Shown piece by piece: positions 55,021-64,000 of a stretch of DNA of 64,000 bases. The position numbers and the translations under genes were made by a program. The stretch is taken from assembly GCF_022581195.2 (NCBI RefSeq), contig NC_061480.1, positions 7,139,479-7,203,478 of the forward strand. Reading direction: 5' to 3'. This DNA comes from Helicoverpa zea (taxonomy: Eukaryota > Arthropoda > Insecta > Lepidoptera > Noctuidae). A model generated the notes under the pieces. The model had not been told where the DNA came from and did no database searches. It saw only the letters and a program-made list of their open reading frames with translations. How positions within the stretch are numbered: the stretch's first letter is position 1; the number at the start of each line of letters is the position of its first letter.

Positions 55021-55385
55021 AGAAGGGAAGTCGTGGTAACCTAGTAAGTAAAGAGCCAACCTCTCAAGTATGAGGGCGTGGGTTCGATTCCAAGCCAGGC
55101 AAGGACCAATGCAACTTTTCTAAGTTTGTATGTACTTTCTAAGTATATCTTGGACACCAATGACTGTGTTGCGGATGGCACGTTAAACTGTAGGTCTCGG
55201 CTGGCATTGAACATCCTTGGCAGTCGTTACGGGTAGTCAGAATTCAGTACCCAAGTCTGACGGGTAACTGGGTTGAGGAGGTCAGATAGGCAGTAGCTCC
55301 TTTTAAAACTGGTACTCAGCTGAATCAGGTTAGACTGGAAGCCGACCCCAACATAGTTGGGAAAAGGCACGGGAGATGATGATGA
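55021..55385 (+). mobile_element. tRNA-derived SINE, near full length
   Basis: tRNA-like head with B box GGGTTCGATTCC (55080-55091) and an A-box-like tggtaacctagtaag, then a body with tatcttggacaccaatgact, ctgggttgaggaggtcagat and ttgggaaaaggc, ending in gatgatgatga. Reference copy for the fragments at 24605, 25750, 26610 and 58640. Confidence 0.8.
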
Positions 55386-55538
55386 AGATCCTAAGAAGAT
55401 GGTTAAAGTTCTTAATTCTGTTTTATGAGCCTATTTAAAACCGTTACAGAAGTCTTCCTACTTCACTAGGAAAATAAGGCTTGTGGGTGTACGGTGGGTA
55501 GATCCGCTACTGAAGCCATTTATCATATATATATATCA
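55386..55538. other. Short spacer
   Basis: Ends in a (ta)n run at about 55525-55536. Confidence 0.3.
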
Positions 55539-55798
55539 CTAGCTTTTGCCCGCAACTTCGTTCGCGTGGAATAGTGACTACCAGCAGATTTTTGATTTGA
55601 CCAATAGATGGCGCTATATGTCCGGAATAATTTTATTTTTATTTTTTTTTGTAATAAAAACTATCCTATGTCCTTTCTCAAGTTTCAAACTATGTCTGTA
55701 CCAAATTTCACACAAATCGGTTCAGTAGTTTAGGCGTGAAGAAAAGACAGACAGACAGACAGACAGAGTTACTTTCGCATTTATAATATTAGTTTGGA
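55539..55798 (-). mobile_element. Helitron-like element with agat/gaca repeats
   Basis: CTAG end at 55539 (ctagcttttgcccgcaactt), inner (gaca)n run at about 55745-55768 and ttataatattagtttgga at the far end. This is the longer sub-type. Confidence 0.65.
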
Positions 55799-55899
55799 TA
55801 TCATATATAATGTTCCCTTGGCCGAGAACATACAAATGTAGGTATTTTCTTATCTATTTTGTGACTTTATTAAAAACTATAAATTGTGACTTTATTAAA

Positions 55900-56305
55900 A
55901 AAAAATAAAAGTAATAGCAATAGGTGTTATTACACTGATATCATGCGAGAATGAATAGGCACCTTCGCATTTTCAATAACCAAACATCTTTACTTAAATA
56001 TAATGAGTTCAGCATCACAAAACAGTGTTAACTAACCATTATATCAATATTCTAACATTTCTGTGACCATATTTCTTACACTTTAAACTTTTAAAAGAAT
56101 AAAAGCTTCTTTTTCAAAAAAAAAATATTATTTGATGCCAGATTTACTGAAAATTTATCCCAGTTTTTAAAAACTAGTATGGACCTTGAATATAACCATT
56201 TTTGATAATTATGCTGCATTTTGATGAAAGAACTGTCACGATGAGGTAAGGAATTTAAGGTTTTATGTAAGCGCCTACAAAAAAAAATGGCAATAACATC
56301 AGTGT
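55900..56305 (-). repeat. AT-rich inverted repeat family, copy 2
   Basis: Reverse complement of 52226-52620, roughly 80% similar by eye, with several indels. Confidence 0.65.
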
Positions 56306-56640
56306 TACTTTCAGTATGATTTACATATTTTTCAGGAAATATATTTGTATAAAGGTAAGTAGATACCTACTCTCAGTAGATCATTATTTAAAATATTAAT
56401 AAAAAAACTCCGTTAATACAAGGATACTGACCAGTTGACCTATTGCAGTAAGCTGAATGTTCTACAGAACACTTGGTTATCCTGTCAGGTCTCACTTGTT
56501 TGTCCTGTCAGGTCTCACTTGTTTGCAGTTGGGTTTTAACAGGTTTAAGTTATGCATCATTATTTTCACAATTAACTTCAATTCCGAATCAGCAAAGGAA
56601 AGGATGAGTAATACTTACCTAATTATGATTTGATTGTTTT
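56306..56640. other. AT-rich spacer
   Basis: A direct repeat of cctgtcaggtctcacttgttt near 56479-56523. No gene. Confidence 0.3.
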
Positions 56641-57055
56641 GTTTCAAATGAATAGGCTCCCAAACTACTCGACCGATTGGTAAAAGATATTTCAGGCTTA
56701 GAAAGCTACATTATCCCCGGTCAACATAAGCTATATTTTATCTGGGTAAAGGCAGTAGCACTCAGCACACACGTTACATGCCTGAAACCGTAGGAGATAA
56801 AAGCTGGGAAACCGAGACATCTTTACACCGTTATAGTGTACAGCTTCCACCCGCGGCTCGCCTGCGTCGAGTTCGGTTATATCGCGTTTCCAAGAGAATC
56901 CTTCAAAAGTCCGGGATAAAAACGATTAAAAACTGGATCAACTCTATCTCTGTACCAAATTACATTTAAATCAGTTCAGTGGTTTAGACGTGAAAGCGTT
57001 CCTAATAGATAGACAGACAGACAGACAGACTTTCGCATTTATGATATTAGTAGGG
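56641..57055 (-). mobile_element. Helitron-like element, rearranged
   Basis: Ends tcgcatttatgatattagta(gg) with a (gaca)n run, like 55539-55798, but the CTAG end is not found; two copies of the contiguous 'flips to target/plug' text (actcgaccgattgg; tcagttcagtggttt) suggest two fused relics. Confidence 0.4.
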
Positions 57056-57224
57056 ATTTACATAAAACCGTTTTGGATGGAAGCGACAGCAGCACGTGCA
57101 GTAGTTAGCCCTTAGATGTTCAATTGTTTTCATGCAATTGCGGCTTGTACCTACCTTTAGTAAGAAAATACAAACAGCTCCTGAAAAATACGTAACAAGA
57201 AGCGCTCTGCTACTGATTTCTTCA

Positions 57225-57612
57225 CTTATTTTGTAGGCGCTTACATTACTCCTTAAATTAATTGTTTTAAAGACTCGCGTTAAGTATCTTCGTACAAAAT
57301 GCAGTAAATATGATTGAAAATGTTTAATTCAAGAATTCTGCCAAAAATATTAAGTCACCGTTTTATTTTCACCAATTCCAGCAAACATTTAGAAATTTCG
57401 ATGAAGTAGGTTTCTTCTTTTTTTTGAAGTTCCTTTGAACAAAGTCGAGTTACAGAAGTGTTACATATATTTTAATACTAACGATTCATCGAAAAACGAA
57501 AAACGAGTTTATCTCAGGGGATATTTTGAGTTTTTGAAATTACAAAAGTGCCTTTTCATTGTCATCTGCAATATCAGTCAAGTAGAACTTATAGCTACAT
57601 TTTTCATAGGCG
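57225..57612 (+). repeat. AT-rich inverted repeat family, copy 3
   Basis: Diverged direct copy of 52226-52620 (tattttgtaggcgcttac; gtgccttttcattgtcatc; atatcagtcaagtag). Confidence 0.5.
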
Positions 57613-57679
57613 TTACAAATAAGTGTAAGTAAATGTTACATTCATGTGCAGTAGGTAGTTAGGATTCAACATGCCAGCC

Positions 57680-57870
57680 CCGTATCTAGAGGAAGCTAAG
57701 TCTTGTCTTCTTCATCCTCCTGCGCTGTTCCCAAGTAATTTGGAGTCGTCGTAATATGTTTCTTTCTTTCATTTCTCTCTATCAGACGTCATACTAACAT
57801 CCACTCCCTTCTTATTCCTTCTTATGTCCTCTTTCAGGCAGTCAACCCATCTTTTCTGATGATTTTTGTC
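57680..57870 (-). pseudogene. RTE-type LINE, 3' end fragment
   Basis: The minus strand reads KRWVDCLKEDIRRN, GVDVSMTSDREK and YYDDSKLLG with a stop or frame change. This resembles the RW.DC.KEDM...GV...DR..W end of RTE-clade LINE proteins. About 50 residues remain. Confidence 0.55.
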
Positions 57871-58639
57871 AGACTCATATTATGAAAGGTAGATTATTAT
57901 AGTAGTAACATTTCTTCAACAGCCTTTTTAAACTAGCATTTGGCAGTATTATGCTATTGCTATTTACTGGTATTAGGTACATTTACCTAGTCTTGAGGGA
58001 ATAATATTGAGAACAAAATGACTAGCGATAGGTTGTCATACCGCAAAATCTCCTAAGAAAGTAGCGCACCAATATGCGGGTGTTAGGGGAACGGGACGTA
58101 GGTAACTAGCTCCGCCCTTAAACGCCTTGAATGGAACCCGCCTATTTTTGGCACCAACCAACCAAGTCTAGTCTTCGACTTGGCAAGGAAACTGAACACC
58201 TCGTAACTGATCACACATTACTTGTGTAAGACTCTCAAGTTGTAGTGGTGGAAAGTGTCTCTAATAGACTCGTTGGAGAAAAACCAGTTTACTAATTCAG
58301 TTTACAATGAGCATTTATTCTCAAGTTTCACTAATTCGTATGTATTATTATCTAAATCAAACACAAAATTACCACCATTCAAATCGCTAACTAAAAATGC
58401 CAACCCCGACCAGCTAAGTCCCGTCTTTTATTCCCCTTCTTTTTTTTTCCTTTTTTTAAAGAAACCCGCGTTCCGTCTGACGTCAGTTGTCAGTTGCAAG
58501 TTCTCAAAACCTTTTACAATCGAAAGAGTTTTAAACACTATTAATTTGTAAAACCTTACACTTGACAGACCTACAAGAAGGCACCTGACCTAACTCGCTT
58601 ATGGTATCTCCGCTATCTTTCCTTTCTCCATATGGAAGA
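57871..58639. other. Spacer
   Basis: A 98-codon frame at 58255-58551 is Ser/Phe/Lys-rich with T-runs and looks like noise. Nothing else recognised. Confidence 0.3.
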
Positions 58640-58965
58640 GCTTGAAGACAGATTGGTAGGATTCCAGGTCAGGCAGGTAACTTCTCTAAGTTTGTACACA
58701 TTTTAAGTATATCTTGGACACTGAATGACTGTGTTTCGAAGGGCACGTTGAACGATAGGTCCCGGCCGTCGTTGAACATCTTTGGCAGTCGTTAGGGGTA
58801 GTCAGAAGTCTGTAAGTCTGACAACCGAAGTCTTACCAAAGGATACCTATTGGTTTATCCAGGTAACTGGGTTGAGGAGGTCAGATAGACAGTCGTCTCT
58901 TTTAAAACACTGGTACTTTACCCCAACATACGTTGAAGAGGCTCAGGAGATGATGATATATAACC
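58640..58965 (+). mobile_element. SINE, 5'-truncated copy
   Basis: Matches 55085-55385 with an extra ~40-bp insertion around ccgaagtcttaccaaagga; ends gagatgatgat. Head lost before the B box. Confidence 0.65.
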
Positions 58966-59833
58966 ACCAACCAACCTCCTGGAGTATGTTCATTGTCCAC
59001 ATTTTATCCACGTCAGGTGAGGGGACAGATAGAGGAGGAGAATCAGGAGAGGTTCCTGGTAGTAAGCTATGGACTCAAACATCTCAACATTGCACTTGAA
59101 GCTGGTTTTGTGAATCTTCATACTTGCTAGAGATTTCAGTCTGTAATCATTCATTTAGGTAAATATTGGGTGTCTAGGTCATATGGTCTAGGTCAAGAGG
59201 AAAACTAAGTAATTGTTGTACAAAGTTATCATCTATTCATTTATTTATTTGCGTTTCCACAAGGTGGGCTTACAGCTACCTAGGTACATTTGTTGACAGC
59301 ACAGGGCACATCAACATAGGGGCATTTAATGCCAGTACATCAAAAAAATACTTATGACTATCTTATTCTAAATTACTATGGCGGAAGTTTTAAACATTAT
59401 AATAGGAATAGTTAATTTATAATTAAATTGAATGACTTACTTACTTAACAATATTTATATCTATTTATTCATCAGTCTGTATGTACTTTGTAGACTTAAT
59501 TATTTATGGTATACAAAATATAATGCCTGTGTTTTAGGAACTATTGAATTTATACGATGATAATAAGAATTTAGGGTATTAGGTATTGTAGTGTGCATAT
59601 TGTTTGTATATGACTAATGTTTATTTTGTAGTCCATGTTCCTATTCCTGAATTGTGTACTATGCCTATTACATATGGAGGATTGAATGTAATATCCTAAA
59701 CTTAATACAATTTAACTCTTTTTTTAAGCGCCAGTCTAGATTTTCCTGTTAGTTAGACATATTTCTTAATCTTATTCTTACTAAGAATTAGTGTTTATTA
59801 GTATCATATCACCAGTCAAGTCTATGGTTTCAG
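58966..59833. other. AT-rich spacer
   Basis: No gene seen; short SINE-like or LINE-like scraps near 59250-59340 cannot be assigned. Confidence 0.25.
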
Positions 59834-59951
59834 CCGGGCTGCACACTGCATGAGTACCGACCAGCTTAGTAAAGAGATATTGGGTTTCAACGGCCTATTC
59901 ACAGTGTTTTGTAACCTCCTTGAGTCCAATTCAAGCTCTTTGCACCTCAGG
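59834..59951 (+). CDS. Candidate exon of an unknown gene
   Basis: Acceptor ATGGTTTCAG at 59833 and donor CAGG|GTAAGT at 59952 bracket an open stretch with ATG at 59850 reading MSTDQLSKEILGFNGLFTVF and ending SSSLHLR in phase 0. Composition is coding-like. A downstream exon after TTGTTGCAG at 60308 would give ten codons and a stop, so the gene may end there or the exon is a relic. Not recognised. Confidence 0.3.
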
Positions 59952-60310
59952 GTAAGTTACCTGTATTAAAATTGAAAAAGATGTTAAATAATGTAACTAC
60001 ACAATTGTCAATTTCCTAAATGATAAATCATTGACTAATTGATACCCTTTCATTTGATATTATATATTTGTAATTCTTTCTCTTTGACAATTGTCAATTA
60101 TTTATCACTTATACAAGTATTAATTTTTATTTGAATGTGAATGTGAATGATAATGTTTCTAATTTTGAAACTGAAATTGTATATAATTTGCATGGCCATG
60201 TGACAGTAGAATATGGAGAATTTTTATAAATGCAACACCTGTACGTACCTATGTTTGCAAATAATAAATGAATTTGACTTTGAGTTCATGAGTCTCACTT
60301 GTTGCAGGTG

Positions 60311-60515
60311 GTTGTGAAGCCGAGGAGATCCATGTGTTGAATATGCAGCTCAGCCAGGTCATCCTTCAAGACTGTTCTTGTCAACAACATTCTTGGACTT
60401 CCACCTCGCTGTCTCCTCTCCCCTGCATCAGCAGGTCACACAGGTTAGCTCTCAGCTTGTCCTATAAGTCTTTCACAGCTGTAGCTCTGCGGGTCAGCAT
60501 TTGTTTTGTCTGAAA
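60311..60515 (-). pseudogene. Broken minus-strand exon-like segment
   Basis: After TACATTTCAG on the minus strand the reading is TKQMLTRRATAVKDL, a stop, DKLRANLCDLLMQGRGDSEV; later, in another frame, DLAELHIQHMDLLGFTT. It looks like a helical protein exon with one stop and a frame change. It overlaps a weak plus-strand reading. Not recognised. Confidence 0.3.
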
Positions 60516-61530
60516 TGTAAAAATACACAGCTCAGTGGCTGACAAATACGGTTCACAGGACACACTTAGGACGGTGATGATATGATAAACATTAAATGAA
60601 TACCTACAGCAGAAGTTATTATACAATAAAAAATAACCAAAAAGGAAAGAAACTAATAAAAGTATAGGGTTTATTTTTAGTTAATCAATAGTTTTAAACA
60701 ATAGGTACCTACGGATTTATAAGAGGTAAATTAACTCTGAGCAGGACTGTTGATTGGGTTGACAAATGTTACAAGATATTAGTTATGAGGACAGTTATTA
60801 GACAGTAATACAGTAATATAAGTTAGTTAGAGATGATTACATATGATGAAAGTACACTTGTGCAGTGTAAGGAAGTGTTCTATTGTCTGGGACAACGTTA
60901 AAGTCGTCAATTCTGCTTCCACAATATTGTCAAGCAAAAGGTGACAATAACTTGTCGAAATGTGTGTATGATTTGTTTGTAGTATTTGTAATAGGACACA
61001 ATACCTAATACAGATAGGACCAACATAAAATAGAACAAGATACTCCCTGTTTTGTTGAATCTAAATACCTACGTCCGTTTGACAGCTGATTCACCGAACA
61101 ATATTTATAGCGTTTATTGCAAGTTTGACGACAAAAACATAACAACAACACTGTGTTTAGCACTTGTTTACAATATTTCACGATAATAAAGGTATTTTAA
61201 ACACAATAATCACTAATTAAAGTACCTATTTCTTAAACTACGGAGCCGTTTTTTCACGATCTGTCTCCAGTATTGCCAGTTTCCAGCGAGCAATACATCC
61301 AAACTATCGGTCCGGGCCAGTTTTTCCAATTAGTCGAGTTATTCTTTGTGTAATCGGCGTACATTAATAAAAAAAAAGAACAAAGGATGCCGACGCATTT
61401 AGAACATCCTTCACTTTAGGAAGTTAACGAACATATGATTCATGTGGTCCAATCAAATACCTTGATTTATTTTATTGGTCGAAGCAAGCTAAGATGTTTC
61501 GGCCAATGGAATCGGTTCATTTATCTGATT
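60516..61530. other. AT-rich spacer, promoter-proximal at right
   Basis: No gene. From about 61440 it shows gccaat motifs (61501, 61442 as ccaatc) that lead into the GC-rich TATA-containing region. Confidence 0.3.
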
Positions 61531-61578
61531 GGCCGAAAAAAGTAAAGTCGGGACCGCCCTTATCCCCGCTTTTGCGGC

Positions 61579-61587
61579 GGTTATAAA
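61579..61587 (+). promoter_or_regulatory. TATA box candidate
   Basis: ggTTATAAAAG follows a GC-rich stretch (ccccgcttttgcggcgg) and precedes gga-gtc-gga repeats about 35 bp on. A ccaat box at 61502 supports a promoter. Confidence 0.4.
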
Positions 61588-61731
61588 AGAAACATTGCTT
61601 TTCGTACCTTTATTAATCTCGGAGTCGGAGTCGGGAGTCGGGCGTCGGGCGCCTCTGTGTCGCGGGCGGATTTCTCTTTGGGAGGCTCGAAAGTTTTCAC
61701 TAACACGTATCTAATAAAACAAATTTTTCCA

Positions 61732-61977
61732 ATGTTTATCGTCGCGGCGGACGCGTACAGCGATCGGATTAGGATAATACATGAACTTGACGAGGTCGTG
61801 GCGCCTGTGCGAACGCGAATAGTGCATAATAGGAACCGGGGCGGTTGTTTATTTCGGCGGCTGGTTACCGAGGCACCAGTGGGTCCAGTTCAAAATGTTA
61901 TTTTCTCTATAAAAGTGATAGCGAGTGACGATCGAGGTCGACCCGCCAACAAGGAGGATATCGAACTTGTGTGGTAA
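61732..61977 (+). CDS. Hypothetical protein, 81 aa
   Basis: ATG 61732 (MFIVAADAYSDRIRI) to stop 61975-61977, about 145 bp after the TATA box. The middle (VVAPVRTRIVHNRNRGGCLF) is basic and the end reads GPVQNVIFSIKVIASDDRG, then NKEDIELVW. No signal peptide or known domain. GC-rich, CpG-rich DNA unlike the surroundings; the frame in upstream DNA is open another 25 codons, so an upstream start is possible. It could equally be an exon whose partners lie at 62100-62640. Confidence 0.35.
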   Translation: MFIVAADAYSDRIRIIHELDEVVAPVRTRIVHNRNRGGCLFRRLVTEAPVGPVQNVIFSIKVIASDDRGRPANKEDIELVW

Positions 61978-62497
61978 CAGGACCCCGTCGATATTCGCCA
62001 GTTACGCGAACGCATTATCGACCTAAAAGTGAAGCGTCGTAAAACACGGCGAGCTCCGCGTCCGCTAAGGACGGTCTCGAGGCTCCGCGTCCAGGACGTG
62101 CAACCAATCGGTAATATATTTTGCTTTGTTCTTCTTGTTTATTATCGAAAGAGAAAAGTGCCCTTCGACAGGTCAGGACGGGTAGCAGCCTGCGCTGCAC
62201 CGTCCTCCCGCAGGCACCGCACAGAGTACCTACCTAACGCCGCGCATTCGAAGACACGGCGACGACGGCGAACTCCCAACTTGGTCCGTGAGTCCGTCGG
62301 TTCGTCGTTCTTGTTGTTATTTATTGATTTTCTATTTATTACCTGCATCGGTAGTACATAAATAAATCGAAAACATCGAGACTACACCTAGGTATGATGT
62401 GATGTATTTACCTACTTGACGTTGATTATTATGTACAGACCTGTATAATATGATAATACCTACGCTAGTGAATAACATACTCCGACGGCATTTTTCA
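61978..62497. other. GC-rich to AT-rich transition
   Basis: No firm gene. 61978-62300 is CpG-rich with a 110-codon arginine-rich plus-strand frame that looks compositional rather than coding. Confidence 0.25.
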
Positions 62498-62575
62498 GCG
62501 GCAGCAGCTGTGGCGGCGGCGGCAGAGGCGGCAGCGGCGACGGCAACGGCAGCAGTGCAGCCAGCCAGCCAGCAA

Positions 62576-62608
<33 letters not shown>

Positions 62609-62630
62609 GACGACTACGGACGGGATTGAT
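62498..62630 (+). repeat. GCN/CAG low-complexity and (GCAA)n tract
   Basis: gcggcagcagctgtggcggc-type triplets followed by ccagccagccagc and a (caag/gcaa)n run at 62577-62606. One frame reads Ala-rich then QPASQQTSKQAS and ends at 62626; an acceptor-like tttttcag precedes it, so a homopolymer-coding exon is possible. Long frames on the other strand are shadows. Confidence 0.5.
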
Positions 62631-63120
62631 TGCGGTGCGGCGCCGCGGCGGGCACGAGTGAATTTAGAAAACAACAACAATAGCAATAGCATAGGAATTA
62701 GGAGGTACAAACATTGTATAATATAGTAGTTCGAATATATTACTAGAATACGTATGTACCTACCTATGTTTAAGTTTATTTACCTACTATAGGATATAAC
62801 ATTTATTATTCTTTTAGTACAAGTACCTATGTATTTTATACTTACACACATAATATACTTACAACGTTATGTCGGTTTTTAATTTCATTTACCCTTCTTC
62901 CTTTCTCCACACAACAGCTAAGTAGCTACTAGGTAACAGCGAGTAGTCCACATTCTATATTATAATATGTAGGTATGTATATAATGTAACAAAACCGTTT
63001 TTAGTTATTTTTATTTAGTGGCTACTACTAAGGACCCACCAAGAATATGTGTGTATGTTGTTGTACGTTTTTAGACGAACTCTGGATAAAGAAACATATT
63101 TAAAATATCGAATCGTATGC
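62631..63120. other. 3' flank of histone H4
   Basis: AT-rich, with several tacctac/gtaggt phrases. Nothing coding. Confidence 0.35.
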
Positions 63121-63136
63121 GGCCCTGAAAAGGGCC
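63121..63136 (-). terminator. Histone H4 mRNA 3' stem-loop
   Basis: Minus strand GGCCCTTTTCAGGGCC: perfect 6-bp stem and TTTC loop, preceded by an A-run. It is bound by SLBP and directs U7-dependent 3' cleavage instead of polyadenylation. It lies 183 nt past the stop codon, farther than the ~30-60 nt usual in insect histone genes. Confidence 0.9.
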
Positions 63137-63319
63137 TTTTTTTAATGTGGCGCATATCTACATGCACCTACGTATGGTTGAACGAGGCATGAATCGATAC
63201 ATTACTGTGTACACATAGAGAGTACACGAACGCACGACGCACCCGCGTCCACCATAGTGTAGGTTCTGTAGAATAGCTGGTCGACGGACGACACGTAGGC
63301 CGCGGCGGATAGACACGGT

Positions 63320-63739
<420 letters not shown>

Positions 63740-63740
63740 T

Positions 63741-63748
63741 TATTTATA
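63741..63748 (-). promoter_or_regulatory. Histone H4 TATA box
   Basis: Minus-strand TATAAATA, 110 bp upstream of the ATG, preceded by a GC-rich stretch (63752-63790). Transcription would start near 63715. Confidence 0.7.
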
Positions 63749-63769
63749 CACGACGCGACGGAGAGCTCG

Positions 63770-64000
63770 GCGGGCGGCGGCGGGGAATTCTATCCGGAGT
63801 GAGCGGGGAGAGGTGAAGCGTTCGTTATGGGTTGATTTTAGGCATTTAATCTATGATTTTTATGATTGACATAGTACACGGTGTACATGGTGTTATACAC
63901 CCTGTATGTTTTTTTTTTTTTTTTATGTATTAATTCATTAATCCATTAAGGGGGTATCATAACTTTGATAATAGTAACCTAATAAATGAATGAAAATATA
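63770..64000. other. Upstream flank of H4
   Basis: GC-rich to about 63815, then AT-rich with a T-run at 63909-63924. No further gene within the window. Confidence 0.4.

Noticed and set aside
55021..55110. tRNA gene at the SINE heads (also 21540-21600)
   Set aside because: A and B boxes are present but no closed acceptor stem or proper anticodon arm; both are followed by SINE bodies.
62332..62710. Leu/Cys/Ala-rich minus-strand frames resembling signal peptides
   Set aside because: Arise from GCN and (GCAA)n low-complexity DNA.

Overview
The window reads as insect nuclear DNA, most likely a moth or butterfly. The signs are short AT-to-GC-patchy sequence, spliced genes with 65-90 nt introns, tRNA-derived SINEs ending in ATT/GATGAT tails, many short Helitron-like elements starting TCTATACTAATATTATAAA and ending CTAG, and a replication-type histone H4 gene. 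Most of the 64 kb is transposable-element debris, often nested three or four deep. Species and family calls come from reading the sequence only; no database search was run.

Layout. 1-6.6 kb: a 1,105-bp-arm perfect palindrome carrying the start of a BEL/Pao gag, a BEL/Pao protease piece, and a second BEL/Pao gag split by a 1,131-bp solo LTR with a 5-bp target duplication. 6.7-15 kb: a relic of a multi-copy insect protein, a Mutator-like non-autonomous element (9-bp duplication), PIF/Harbinger and MADF relics, a Merlin transposase split by a MITE, and pogo/jerky-type transposase pieces split by a Helitron. 16.2-22 kb: a long inverted-repeat element containing an apparently intact autonomous hAT transposon (16455-20031, two-exon transposase) and a SINE. 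22-24.2 kb: two out-of-order parts of an unclassified transposase family.

24-32 kb: host-gene-like material. It holds two 3' exons on the minus strand (25928-27006), a further minus-strand terminal exon (31028-31139), and a small two-exon plus-strand gene (31360-31604). A young Ty3/Gypsy-type LTR element lies between them (28145-31006, LTRs differing at one base, with a minisatellite inside). 32.2-38.9 kb: a 6.7-kb foldback element with ~720-bp arms and an 8-bp duplication. It is itself interrupted by a 4-kb element that contains at least three smaller elements. 39-45 kb: two truncated non-LTR retrotransposons and a cluster of one MITE family.

45.6-51 kb: a duplicated promoter/first-exon block, then a complete seven-exon gene for a small Myb/SANT-like protein (49406-50987), the best host or domesticated gene in the window besides H4. 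51-61 kb: mostly Helitron-like ends, a non-autonomous hAT, SINEs and an inverted-repeat family. 61.5-64 kb: a TATA-containing GC-rich region with a short ORF, then histone H4 on the minus strand with TATA box and the histone 3' stem-loop.

The genes do not form a pathway. The window shows mainly the history of insertions, each datable relative to its neighbours by nesting.
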